From Candidatus Acidiferrales bacterium (GTDB taxonomy: Bacteria > Acidobacteriota > Terriglobia > Acidiferrales > UBA7541), in assembly GCA_030037525.1 (NCBI GenBank), contig JASHRC010000275.1:1-61316 (forward strand): a stretch of DNA of 61,316 nt. The letters run 5' to 3'. Positions within the stretch are counted from its first letter, which is position 1, and every line of letters begins with the position of its first letter. The notes below the pieces were generated by a model, which saw only the letters and a program-made list of their open reading frames with translations, did no database searches and had not been told where the DNA came from. Below, piece after piece: positions 43,384 through 52,180 of the stretch. The translations under genes were made by a program, and so were the position numbers.

Positions 43384-44181
43384 TCAGGGCATCAACTCGC
43401 CGCCCGCAACCACGATGCATTGCCCGGTTATCGACGCGGCGTTGTCTCTCGATAGCCAGGCGACTGTGTCCGCCACTTCGCTGGGCTGGATTAGCCGGCC
43501 CTGCGGATTTCGCGAGACCAAGCTAGAGATTGCTTCCTCCCGGGTACGGTGTGTCTTTTGCATGATGTTCTCTACGCTGTGAGTGGTCATGTCGGTCTCG
43601 GTATATCCTGGGCATACGGCATTGACCGTCACCCCAGTACGGACTGTCTCCATTGCCAAGGCACGCGTCAGGCCAATCAGGGCGTGCTTGGCGGCGCAGT
43701 ACGCCGTAATGTAGGCATAGCCGGACAGGCCGGCAGTCGACGCAATATTAATGATCCGGCCCCAGTTGGACTCCAGCATTGCCGGAAGAACAGCCTGCGT
43801 GCAATACACGGCGGCCATGAGGTCCGTGTCGAGTAGTTTTCGCCAAAACGCGGTGTCCGACCTGAGAAAAGGCGAGGACACCGCCACGCCGGCGTTATTG
43901 ACCAGGATCGTGGGCGGGCCCAGTGCGTCGGCGACCTTGGGTATCGCTTTCTGAACGGCCGCCTGGTCGGTGAGGTCGGCGGCCGCGATCGCTACTTTTA
44001 CGCCGTGATTTTCACCGATGCGACTTGCTGTCGCTTCTAACGCTTCGGCATTGCGGCTGATCAGAGATACCGACGCGCCCAATTTTGCCAGGCTTTCGGC
44101 AATGGCTGCCCCGATACCTCGGCCTCCACCCGTTACTACGGCATGGTGGCGAGCCAACTCGAGTTCTCCGCCTGGTTCCAT
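43384..44181 (-). CDS. SDR-family dehydrogenase
   Basis: A 265-residue classical SDR: VVTGGGRGIGAAIAESLAKL, ILVNNAGVAVSSPF, IINIASTAGLSGYAYITAYC with AAKHALIGL (Ser, Tyr, Lys), and VNAVCPGYTETDM. It ends the ligase-led operon and may oxidise a 3-hydroxyacyl-CoA or an alicyclic hydroxyacyl-CoA. The ATG at 44181 is used; the frame to 44232 overlaps the acyl-CoA dehydrogenase. Confidence 0.85.
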   Translation of the reverse strand: MEPGGELELARHHAVVTGGGRGIGAAIAESLAKLGASVSLISRNAEALEATASRIGENHGVKVAIAAADLTDQAAVQKAIPKVADALGPPTILVNNAGVAVSSPFLRSDTAFWRKLLDTDLMAAVYCTQAVLPAMLESNWGRIINIASTAGLSGYAYITAYCAAKHALIGLTRALAMETVRTGVTVNAVCPGYTETDMTTHSVENIMQKTHRTREEAISSLVSRNPQGRLIQPSEVADTVAWLSRDNAASITGQCIVVAGGELMP

Positions 44182-44191
44182 GGAAGCTGCC

Positions 44192-45382
44192 TCAATCTGG
44201 TTGATCCGATGCCTCCAGAACCTTGGCGGCAATGATCAGCTTGAGCACCTCGCTGGCGCCCTCGTAGATACGCAACGCGCGAATTTCTCGATACAGCCGC
44301 TCCACCGTGACGCCGCGAACGACGCCCAGTCCGCCATAGATCTGCACAGCTGCGTCAATCGCTTGCTGCGCGGCTTCGGTGGCAAAGAGCTTTGCCATAG
44401 AGGCTTCGCGTGTGACGCGCCCGCCTGCCACATCCTTGGTCCACGCCGAACGATAAATCAACAGGGCGGCAGCGTCGGTCGCGACGGCCATGTCGGCAAG
44501 CTTCTCCTGTGTTAATTGAAATTCGGCCTGCGTCCGGCCGAACATGTGCCGCTGCTTGGCGCGGTCGACTGCCTCATCCAGAGCACGACGCGCAAAACCC
44601 AGTGCGGCCGCACCGACCGTCGTGCGAAAGATGTCGAGTGTGGCCATGGCGATCTGGAAGCCTTGCCCCGGCCGGCCCAGAAGGCAGTCACTCGGAACAC
44701 GGCAGCCAGACAAGCGGAGGGTACCCAAAGGATGGGGCGCGATCACTTCGATACGTTCTGAGGCGTCCAGTCCGGGACTGTTGGCATCCACGATGAACGC
44801 CGAGAGGCCTTTGTTTCCAGGTCCCTCTCCCGTACGCGCAAAAATCACGTAGAAGGCAGCCAGACCGGCGTTGGAGATCCAGGTCTTGACGCCGTCGAGC
44901 CGCCAAGAACCCCCGTCGAGTGTAGCCGTTGTGGAAAGGGCGCTGACGTCCGATCCTGCGTCGGGCTCCGAGAGAGCGAAGGCCGCCAGTCGAGTGCCGG
45001 CCGATACCGGCGGCAGAATAGCCTGTTTCTGCTTCTCAGTTCCGTACAGGCTAACCGGCGCGCTCCCCAGGCCCTGCATGGCCAATGCGAAGTCAGCTAA
45101 CCCGGAAAACCGACCCATGATTTCACGAGCCAAACACAGGCTGCGAACATCGAGCTTCTCGCGCGCTCCCCCATAAGCGCGGGGGACGCATACCCGCAGC
45201 AATCCTGCTTTGCCCATCTCAGCGACGATGGTGCGGACAGACGCGTAGACAGCGTCGAGATTCCCCTCGGAGGTTTCCAGCAAGGGTGGAAGAACTTCCC
45301 TGGCCCAGCGCTCCGTCTCGCTGGCCAGAGTTCGGTGGCCTTCATCGAAGAACGGCCAAGCCAGGAAGCTCTTGTCCGCCAT
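44192..45382 (-). CDS. Acyl-CoA dehydrogenase
   Basis: A 396-residue FAD enzyme. [20 protein letters not shown] and [20 protein letters not shown] contact [23 protein letters not shown] is the C-terminal helix signature; the catalytic Glu lies in [20 protein letters not shown]. Placed with a BadH-like SDR and hydratases, it could act on an alicyclic acyl-CoA such as cyclohexanecarboxyl-CoA, or on a chain intermediate. One-base overlap with the upstream hydratase gene. Confidence 0.87.
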   Translation of the reverse strand: MADKSFLAWPFFDEGHRTLASETERWAREVLPPLLETSEGNLDAVYASVRTIVAEMGKAGLLRVCVPRAYGGAREKLDVRSLCLAREIMGRFSGLADFALAMQGLGSAPVSLYGTEKQKQAILPPVSAGTRLAAFALSEPDAGSDVSALSTTATLDGGSWRLDGVKTWISNAGLAAFYVIFARTGEGPGNKGLSAFIVDANSPGLDASERIEVIAPHPLGTLRLSGCRVPSDCLLGRPGQGFQIAMATLDIFRTTVGAAALGFARRALDEAVDRAKQRHMFGRTQAEFQLTQEKLADMAVATDAAALLIYRSAWTKDVAGGRVTREASMAKLFATEAAQQAIDAAVQIYGGLGVVRGVTVERLYREIRALRIYEGASEVLKLIIAAKVLEASDQPD

Positions 45383-46200
45383 CAGTTGCCTTCGAAAACG
45401 GGCGTTTTCTTGTTTGCGAACGCCTGGTAGGCACGTTCAAAGTCTTGCGTCTGCATGCAAATTGCCTGGGCCTGGGCTTCGCCTTCGATGCATTCGTCGA
45501 GACCCTGGCTCCACTCTTGATACAGCATCGTCTTGGTCATTCCATGCGCGAAGGTAGGGCCGTCTGCCAGCGAGTTGGCCATGGCCGTGGCCTCTTCCAG
45601 CAATTTCTCCGGCTCCACGATGCGGTTGTAGAAACCAAAACGCTCGGCCTCCTCACCGTTCATGGCACGACCGGTATAGAGCAAGTCCGCAGCACGCGAC
45701 AATCCGACCAACCGCGGAAGCAAGGTGCAAGCGCCCATATCCGCGGCGGCAAGTCCGACACGCACGAACAGGAACGCGACTTTGCTGCGCGCCGTGCCGA
45801 ACCGCAAGTCCGAGGCGCAAGCGATCATGGCTCCGGCCCCAGCACAAACTCCGTCAATGGCGGAGATGATCGGCTGCGGGCAGGAGCGCATCGCCTTCAC
45901 CAGATCGCCGGTCATGCGGGTGAACTTGAGCAGGTCAAGCATGTCCATCTGCACGAGCTTTCCAATAATGTCGTGAACATCACCGCCAGAGCAGAAATTT
46001 CCCCCTGCTCCGGTGAACACGACAACCTTGATATCGGTCGCGTCGACCAATGCGCGGAATAGGTCCCGGAGTTCTCCGTAGGATTCGAAGGTGATCGGAT
46101 TTTTTCGCTCCGGGCGGTTGAGCGTAATCGTAGCGATCTTGCCGGAAACGGTCCAACCGAAGTGGCTGGCCTGGTAATTTGCCATTTGAATCTTCTTCAT
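45382..46200 (-). CDS. Enoyl-CoA hydratase/isomerase-family protein (atypical active site)
   Basis: A 272-residue crotonase-fold protein. Oxyanion loops are [14 protein letters not shown] and [20 protein letters not shown]. The two glutamates of hydratases are not at their places: GGGCE reads AGAGAM, and the QPE region reads FLFVRVGL. Instead there is an Asp in [17 protein letters not shown], much like the AADVGTLQRLP of dienoyl-CoA isomerases. So it may be an isomerase, or a hydratase/hydrolase with another acid. It is followed at once by an acyl-CoA dehydrogenase. Confidence 0.82.
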   Translation of the reverse strand: MKKIQMANYQASHFGWTVSGKIATITLNRPERKNPITFESYGELRDLFRALVDATDIKVVVFTGAGGNFCSGGDVHDIIGKLVQMDMLDLLKFTRMTGDLVKAMRSCPQPIISAIDGVCAGAGAMIACASDLRFGTARSKVAFLFVRVGLAAADMGACTLLPRLVGLSRAADLLYTGRAMNGEEAERFGFYNRIVEPEKLLEEATAMANSLADGPTFAHGMTKTMLYQEWSQGLDECIEGEAQAQAICMQTQDFERAYQAFANKKTPVFEGN

Positions 46201-46221
46201 GACGCTGCTCCTCGAATGTAA

Positions 46222-46968
46222 CTAGCCAACCATGGTCAGTCCGCCGTTGACGCTCAGCACTTGACCGGTGATGTAATCGGATCGAGAGCTGACAAAAAAC
46301 AGAATGGCATCGGCCACCTCTTGGGGTTTGCCAAACCGGCGGAAGGGGATCGCTCGTTTGAACGCTTCCAGATGTTTTTCAGGGACTGCAAACAACAGCG
46401 GGGTTTCCGTGGGGCCGGGACAGACGCAATTCACGTTGATGTTATAGCGCGCCACTTCGCGGGCTAGTGACTTTGTGAATGCAATCAGGCCGCCTTTAGC
46501 ACCGGCATAGACCGTTTCACCGGAACTGCCCACGCGCCCGGCGTCGCTGCTGACGTTCACGATTTTCCCGCTGTTGCGCTCCATCATTTTGGGCAGGAAC
46601 GATTTGACCAGCTTCATCGGGCCGACGAGGTTAAGAGCCACGATCTTACTCCAGACGTCGAGCGGCATGTCCCAAAACGCTTTGATCTGTCCCCATCCCG
46701 CACCGTTTACGACGATATCTGCGCCGCCCATTTTCGCTTGGACCGTTTCGGTAAACTTGGCGATCGACATATCGTCGGTAACATCCAAGTGGACATACTC
46801 TGCCTTAAAGCCTTTCTTCTGAAGTGTGCTCGCAGCAGCCTCTCCTTGATCCCTGGCGATATCGGCCACGATTACGCACGCTTCGGCTGCGGCCAGCGTC
46901 TCAGCAGTCGCCCAGCCGATGCCGGAGGCAGCACCCGTGACCACTGCTGTCTTCCCCACAAGTTTCAT
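46222..46968 (-). CDS. BadH-like SDR (2-hydroxycyclohexanecarboxyl-CoA dehydrogenase type)
   Basis: A 248-residue SDR: AVVTGAASGIGWATAETLAA, DIVVNGAGWGQIKAFWDMPL, VNVSSDAGRVGSSGETVYAG with AKGGLIAFTKSLAREVARY, VNCVCPGPTETPLL and ITGQVLSVNGGLTMVG. The GRVGSSGE-VYA-KGGLIAF run and the CPGPT-T-LL and end motifs are those I associate with BadH of alicyclic acid breakdown. It could oxidise a ring hydroxyacyl-CoA. It follows the ligase-hydratase fusion by 30 bases. Confidence 0.8.
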   Translation of the reverse strand: MKLVGKTAVVTGAASGIGWATAETLAAAEACVIVADIARDQGEAAASTLQKKGFKAEYVHLDVTDDMSIAKFTETVQAKMGGADIVVNGAGWGQIKAFWDMPLDVWSKIVALNLVGPMKLVKSFLPKMMERNSGKIVNVSSDAGRVGSSGETVYAGAKGGLIAFTKSLAREVARYNINVNCVCPGPTETPLLFAVPEKHLEAFKRAIPFRRFGKPQEVADAILFFVSSRSDYITGQVLSVNGGLTMVG

Positions 46969-46998
46969 GATTCCTCCTAACGCTGAAGTAAGATGGCC

Positions 46999-49398
46999 TT
47001 ACGCCTTGACCGTCTGCCGCCGCTTGGCACTTCTCTCCAGAAATTCAGCAACCCTGCGCCGCGTCTCAGGATGCTGATACAGCTTGCGCGTCGCAGCGAG
47101 CTCCTCGGCATAGCCGTCGCGGTGCGGATCGCCGAAAGCTGCCAGGCATCGCTTGCTCGCAGCCAGTGCCGGCCTGGGCGCTTGGGCCAACCGCGTCGCA
47201 AGCTCCCGTGTCCACTCGGCGAGTTGTGAAAGTGGCTGAGCCCATTGGACAATCCCCAGTCGCTCGGCGGTGGCGCCATCGACAATTTCACCACCCAGAA
47301 TGAGGCGGTTTGCCGTGCCGCAGCCGCAGAGACGAGTCAGCCGCTGTGTGCCGCCAGCCCCGGGCAGCAGGCCTAAATTCACCTCCGGCAAGCCGAGCTT
47401 TGCTTCGAGGGCGGCGACCCGAATGTCACAGGCCAGTGTCAGTTCCAAACCCCCTCCCATCGCCGCGCCGCCTATTTCGGCCAGCGCGACCAGGGGAGAG
47501 GACTCGATCCGCGCGAACAGGCGGTGCATCCTACGCACCAGATCAAGCATTACGTCCGGGCCCTCGAGCGTGCCGAAACACGACTGCATCAAAGCAAGGT
47601 CGGCCCCGGCACAAAACGCCTGCTGGTCGCTGCGGATATGCAGCACGGTTACTTCTTGATCTTCAATGGCGTGATCAACGATCGCGTCGAGCCGGTCGAT
47701 CATTTCATCGTTGAGTGCGTTTACGGGAGGACGGGACAGCGTGGCCACGACGATTCGACCGATCCGCTCAACCAAAATCATCGCTGGGGCCCTGCGCCTT
47801 TGGGAAGCCCGCCCTTGATCCGCAGCAGCGACACGCAGTTTGTAGCGCTGGATCTTTCCCGTTGCTGTCTTCGGTAATTTTTCGACCACGTGCACCCACG
47901 CTGGCAGTTTGTAGCGCGGGAGCACTGTTTCACAGAAATGCCGCAACTCTTCTTCGATCTCCGGACCCGAAACGGTCGAATCTTTCAGAACCACCCAGGC
48001 ATCGGCGTGCAGCAGGCCGTACTCATCCTTTCGACTGATGACCGCTGCTTCGAGAACTTGGGGATGTTGGACGAGGACCGATTCGATCTCGTAGGGCGAG
48101 ACCCATCGGCCGCTGACCTTGAACACATCGTCGCTTCGTCCACAGTAAACGAAGTATCCGTGCGCGTCGCGTCGAAGCGTGTCGCCGGTGTCGTACCAGC
48201 CGTCACTGATCATCTTGGCCGTGCGTTCCGGATCGTTCAAATACCGCTTGGTCACCGACTGTCCCTTTACCAGCAGTCGGCCGGGTACGTCGTCGGGAAC
48301 ATCGTTCCCGGCTTCATCGACCAGCCTGACCTCGTAACCGGGTATCGGCTTGCCGGTTACCCCGGGGCGAATATCGTCGACGCGGTTGGAGATGTAGATG
48401 TGGCCGGCTTCTGTCGAACCGAGGCCTTCCATGATCGGGACACCGGTTGTCGCGAGCCACTCGCGATGCAATTCGGGAGGCAACGCTTCGGCAGCGGAAA
48501 TACACCGGCGCAGACGAGGGACGTCCTTCCTGCTGAGCAGCCCGGAGGCCAAAAACTGGGCGTAGAAAGTAGGCACGGCGGCGAAGATGGTGGGGCGGCA
48601 CCCACGAAAAATTTCGAGCACGCTCTGCGGAGTCGGGCGCCGATCGTCGAGGATCGCCGTCGCTCCAACGTACAGAGGCCCGATCATGCCGATGTTCATG
48701 CCATAGGAGAAACACAGTCGCGCCACGCTGAAGAACGCGTCGTCATCAGTCGCGCCAAGAGTTTCGACCATATAGAACTGGCTGATCACAGCGACGTCGC
48801 CGTGCGCGTGCACCACGCCTTTGGGCAGACCCGTCGTGCCAGAGGAATAAAGAGAAAAGCAATCGTCTTCCGCTTTTGTAAATACCGCCTCGAGGTGCGA
48901 AGAAGCATGGTGGGCCAGATCCGTCACGGATTCACGGTCACCCTCGATCGGCAGAACGACTTTCGGCCTTGGGGACGAGGCTGCGAGCGCTGTCTCGATC
49001 GTGGTGGTGAACTCGCGTGAATGAAACAGTGCCGAACACTTGGAGTGCTGGATGATGAACTCGAAGTCGCTGGCGGGTGCCAAGCCGTTCAGCGGAATCG
49101 GCATCGCGCCGATCTTGACTGCCCCCCAGAACAGGAAGAAAAATTCCGGACAGTCTTTGATGGCCATCAATACGTGGTCGCCCGGTCGAATCCCGAGACT
49201 CGCCAGCGCGTTGCCGAACCGGTTTACGCTATCAACCAGCTCGGCGTAGCTTACCTCGCGCTCGAGCGTACGGATGGCCGCTTGGTTGCTGCGGCCCTCC
49301 GCGATGTGACGATCGATGAAGTAGTCAGCCGCATTGTACGGTTCGGGAAATCGAAGCCGTCGGACGCCCTCGTCGCTCGTTTCCATTACGACACCCAT
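46999..49398 (-). CDS. Benzoate-CoA ligase fused to enoyl-CoA hydratase
   Basis: A 799-residue two-domain enzyme. Residues about 1-525 are an ANL ligase of the benzoate-CoA ligase type: SLYSSGTTGLPKGVVHAHGD, CISAAEALPPELHREWLATT, GSTEAGHIYISN, GWYDTGDTLRRDAHGYFVYC and LPKTATGKIQRYKLR with the catalytic Lys. After a linker of some 15 residues, about 540-799 is a crotonase: DQQAFCAGADLALMQS, GGAAMGGGLELTLACD and LGLPEVNLGLLPGAGGTQRL, with both hydratase glutamates. There is no stop between them, and the internal Met at 47781 has no strong ribosome site. GAGGAG precedes the ATG at 49398. It leads the operon down to 43384. Confidence 0.88.
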   Translation of the reverse strand: MGVVMETSDEGVRRLRFPEPYNAADYFIDRHIAEGRSNQAAIRTLEREVSYAELVDSVNRFGNALASLGIRPGDHVLMAIKDCPEFFFLFWGAVKIGAMPIPLNGLAPASDFEFIIQHSKCSALFHSREFTTTIETALAASSPRPKVVLPIEGDRESVTDLAHHASSHLEAVFTKAEDDCFSLYSSGTTGLPKGVVHAHGDVAVISQFYMVETLGATDDDAFFSVARLCFSYGMNIGMIGPLYVGATAILDDRRPTPQSVLEIFRGCRPTIFAAVPTFYAQFLASGLLSRKDVPRLRRCISAAEALPPELHREWLATTGVPIMEGLGSTEAGHIYISNRVDDIRPGVTGKPIPGYEVRLVDEAGNDVPDDVPGRLLVKGQSVTKRYLNDPERTAKMISDGWYDTGDTLRRDAHGYFVYCGRSDDVFKVSGRWVSPYEIESVLVQHPQVLEAAVISRKDEYGLLHADAWVVLKDSTVSGPEIEEELRHFCETVLPRYKLPAWVHVVEKLPKTATGKIQRYKLRVAAADQGRASQRRRAPAMILVERIGRIVVATLSRPPVNALNDEMIDRLDAIVDHAIEDQEVTVLHIRSDQQAFCAGADLALMQSCFGTLEGPDVMLDLVRRMHRLFARIESSPLVALAEIGGAAMGGGLELTLACDIRVAALEAKLGLPEVNLGLLPGAGGTQRLTRLCGCGTANRLILGGEIVDGATAERLGIVQWAQPLSQLAEWTRELATRLAQAPRPALAASKRCLAAFGDPHRDGYAEELAATRKLYQHPETRRRVAEFLERSAKRRQTVKA

Positions 49399-49458
49399 GC
49401 TCGGTCTCCTCGACCGTCAACAGCACCCAAAAATATGTGATTTCCTGGCGAAATGGCG

Positions 49459-49495
49459 GTGATCTTGATCACTATTGGACCGTGATCTATGTCAC
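49459..49495. promoter_or_regulatory. Two tandem Crp/Fnr-type palindromes in the divergent ligase/UROD control region
   Basis: GTGATCTTGATCAC at 49459-49472 and GTGATCTATGTCAC at 49482-49495, both GTGA-N6-TCAC, have centres 23 bases apart, about two helical turns. The near site is 61 bases before the ligase start; the UROD start is 187 bases away on the other side. Confidence 0.62.
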
Positions 49496-49682
49496 GCCAG
49501 CCAAGGCAACAGGCAAGATAGGATTCGCGGACAGTGCCAGGCCCCCGAGCGATCCAGCAGAGATTGCGCGAAAGATTCGCATGGCCGCTACGCGGAGCAG
49601 CGAGCACGTCACGGTTCTAGACCTTAAGCGGTGTTCGCCCGAGAGCATCGGCGCAGAATGCCAGTCAACCGGGAGGAAGAAC

Positions 49683-50948
49683 ATGCCCAAGACACCGGAA
49701 CAGCTGCTTGCCGAGCGAACCAAGCGTCTGACCGATGCCTATGCACTCAAAAGGCCGGACCGCATCCCCATCCGACTGTACTTTGGCTACCTGCTGGCAA
49801 AGCTCGGCGGAATCACCTACCAGGAGCTGGACGCAAATCCCGAAAAGGCCCAAGAGCTGCTGGAGAAGTGGGCCGTCTATTTCGAGCCGGACCAAGCGCT
49901 GGGACTCGACTTCTTCATTTCTGCGACCAGCGTCCTGCTTGGCGACCAGCAGACGAAATGGCCGGGATACGGCCTGCCAGCCAACAGCCCCATGCAATAC
50001 ATCGAAGGCGAGTATATGAAGGCCGAGGACTACGATGAATTCCTCGACGATCCCACGAATTTCACTTTGCGAATAATTTTGCCGCGAGTCTACAAAAAGC
50101 TGGAAGGACTCTCCCGTTTACCGAGACTTTCGATCCTGGCGACCGGTTATCCCTCTCTGGCGAGTCTCGGGGCGATGCTCGCAGACTCGTCTCTGGCCGA
50201 CTCGCTCTGCGCTCTCGCAAGAGTCGCGCAATTTCATGCCGAGAGAATCCCGCGGAGGCGCGCGTACGCCGAGCGCATGGCCGCGCTTGGTTTTCCGACG
50301 GGCATCGGACGGGGCGTGGGGCCGGGAGCCTTTGCTCTTGCCCCGTTTGATTTCATGAGCGACACGTTGCGGGGCATGCGAGGAATCTTTCTGGACATGC
50401 ACCGGCGGCCTGAGAAATTGCTCGCCGCGGAAGAAAAAGCGCGTCGCATTTGCACGGAAGCTACCATCCAGGCCTGCCGCGCTACCGGCTCGACTTTCGC
50501 GTTCATCCCGCTGCATCGCGGCTCGGACGGATTCATGTCGCTCGCGCAATTCGAAACGTTTTACTGGCCGCAGTTGAAGCGTCTGGTCCTGGACCTCGTC
50601 GACGCCGGTATCATGCCCGGTCTGTTTTACGAGGGGAGTTGGGATCAGCGGCTTCACTATCTCCGCGAGCTGCCCAGGGCTAAAACCACCGGGCACTTCC
50701 AAAGCACGAATATCCATAAGTTGAAGGAAGCAGTAGGCGACGTGATGTGCATTTCGGGCGCCTTTCCCTCTTCGTTGCTTCAAATGGGAACGCCCGACGA
50801 GGTTCGGCAGTATACCCGAAAGCTGTGCGAGGTCCTCGGCAGGGACGGCGGCTACATCATGGCGGCAAACTCCTCGATGGACGAATGCGACCCGAATCTG
50901 GTAAAGGTCTGGGTGGATGCCACCAAGGAGTACGGCGCTAACGCTTGA
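49683..50948 (+). CDS. Uroporphyrinogen decarboxylase-family protein (putative methyltransferase)
   Basis: A 421-residue UROD-fold TIM-barrel protein, longer than true HemE (about 350). It has RPDRIPIRLYFGYLLAKLGG, FVEPD-like YFEPDQALGLDFFISAT, FMSLAQFETFYWPQLKRLVL, GLFYEGSWDQRL and HFQSTNIHKLKEAVGDVMCI. The QFETFYWPQ segment is typical of UROD-family methyltransferases such as MtaA/CmuA relatives, but the His-Cys-Cys zinc pattern is not clear. It directly precedes cofG with a 4-base overlap of frames, so it may act with F420 or a corrinoid. GGGAGGAAGA lies before the ATG. Confidence 0.8.
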   Translation: MPKTPEQLLAERTKRLTDAYALKRPDRIPIRLYFGYLLAKLGGITYQELDANPEKAQELLEKWAVYFEPDQALGLDFFISATSVLLGDQQTKWPGYGLPANSPMQYIEGEYMKAEDYDEFLDDPTNFTLRIILPRVYKKLEGLSRLPRLSILATGYPSLASLGAMLADSSLADSLCALARVAQFHAERIPRRRAYAERMAALGFPTGIGRGVGPGAFALAPFDFMSDTLRGMRGIFLDMHRRPEKLLAAEEKARRICTEATIQACRATGSTFAFIPLHRGSDGFMSLAQFETFYWPQLKRLVLDLVDAGIMPGLFYEGSWDQRLHYLRELPRAKTTGHFQSTNIHKLKEAVGDVMCISGAFPSSLLQMGTPDEVRQYTRKLCEVLGRDGGYIMAANSSMDECDPNLVKVWVDATKEYGANA

Positions 50949-50995
50949 CCGTGCGACCTGGTGCGACAGATATACAGGGAAGATCCAGGCCTGCC

Positions 50996-52171
50996 ATGAG
51001 AGGACTCGCGGACACCGGTTTAGTGATCGACGCCCTCGAGCGCGGGATCGAAGGCGATGGCATCTCCCGCGATCAGGCGCTGTTGTTGGTCGAGCACGCG
51101 GATCGGGGCTCCCTTCTCCAGGCGGCCAGATCGGTTCGAGATCGATCCAAAGGCCGGACGGTAAGCTACTCGAAGAAGGTGTTCATCCCGCTGACCAACC
51201 TTTGCCGAGATTATTGCGGCTATTGTACGTTCCGGACGGACCCTCTACCCGATCGCGAACCGTTCCTGACACCGCAAGAAGTCCTCGCGGTGGCTGAGGC
51301 TGGGTGTCGTGTGGGGTGCAAAGAGGCGCTGTTCAGCCTGGGTGATCAGCCCGAGACGGTATTCCCGGAGGCCAGAGCGTTTCTGCGAAGACAGGGCTTC
51401 GGGCGCACGCTCGAATACCTGGCGGCTATGACGCAACTTGTTCTCGACGAAACCGGACTGCTTCCTCATTCCAATCCCGGTCTCATGCCGGCCGTCGATC
51501 TCGGCCGCCTGAAGGAGACAAACATCAGTCTTGGCCTGATGCTGGAGACTGGCAGCCGACGCCTGTCTCGCTCCGGCGGCCCGCATTGGAGGGCCCCGGA
51601 CAAGGTGCCCTTGCTTCGACTGCAAACGATCGAAGAGGCTGGCCGGTTATCGGTCGCATTTACGACGGGGATCCTCATCGGTATCGGCGAAACGGCCGAA
51701 GAACGCATTGATTCGCTTCTCGCCATTCGCGAGCTCCACAGGAAGTACGGCCACATCCAGGAAGTGATCGTTCAGCCGTTCCGAGCCAAGCCGGGGACGA
51801 GGATGGCACTCGCCGTTGAACCATCCGCGGAAGACTTGCTGGAAACTCTGGCCATCGCCCGGCTGATTTTCGGGGCGGACATGAATATTCAATCTCCGCC
51901 GAACTTGCTCTCCAACGACTATCCCAAATTACTGGAAGCCGGAATCAATGATTGGGGCGGAATCTCCCCCGTCACGAAGGATTACATCAATCCAGAGGCC
52001 GCTTGGCCAGACATCTCGTTGCTGGCCGAAAAGACCGCCGCCGCGGGGTTCGCTCTGCGCGAGAGACTGGCGATCTATCCAGAATTCTCGTCGCGGCCCG
52101 GATTCGTGGATCGACGCCTCCAGTCCCCTCTGCGGAAGCTCCAAGGAGAGGACGGCTATGCCCGGAACTGA
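50996..52171 (+). CDS. cofG: 7,8-didemethyl-8-hydroxy-5-deazariboflavin synthase, CofG subunit
   Basis: A 391-residue radical SAM enzyme of F420 synthesis. The cluster motif is CRDYCGYC in FIPLTNLCRDYCGYCTFRTD; LFSLGDQPETVFPEARAF, LLPHSNPGLM and SPPNLLSNDYPKLLEAGIND are CofG marks. With CofH it joins tyrosine to a ribityl-uracil to make the deazaflavin core (Fo). The ATG at 50996 is used; the frame continues to a TTG at 50945 that overlaps the previous stop. Confidence 0.9.
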   Translation: MRGLADTGLVIDALERGIEGDGISRDQALLLVEHADRGSLLQAARSVRDRSKGRTVSYSKKVFIPLTNLCRDYCGYCTFRTDPLPDREPFLTPQEVLAVAEAGCRVGCKEALFSLGDQPETVFPEARAFLRRQGFGRTLEYLAAMTQLVLDETGLLPHSNPGLMPAVDLGRLKETNISLGLMLETGSRRLSRSGGPHWRAPDKVPLLRLQTIEEAGRLSVAFTTGILIGIGETAEERIDSLLAIRELHRKYGHIQEVIVQPFRAKPGTRMALAVEPSAEDLLETLAIARLIFGADMNIQSPPNLLSNDYPKLLEAGINDWGGISPVTKDYINPEAAWPDISLLAEKTAAAGFALRERLAIYPEFSSRPGFVDRRLQSPLRKLQGEDGYARN

Positions 52172-52180
52172 GAGCCGCGA

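Noticed and set aside
43384-49398. Reading the ligase operon as an aerobic 2-aminobenzoyl-CoA or benzoyl-CoA epoxidase pathway
   Set aside because: No salicylyl-CoA/2-aminobenzoyl-CoA monooxygenase and no BoxA/BoxB are present. SDR, hydratase and acyl-CoA dehydrogenase genes alone do not separate the pathways, while ring-reduction genes are close by.
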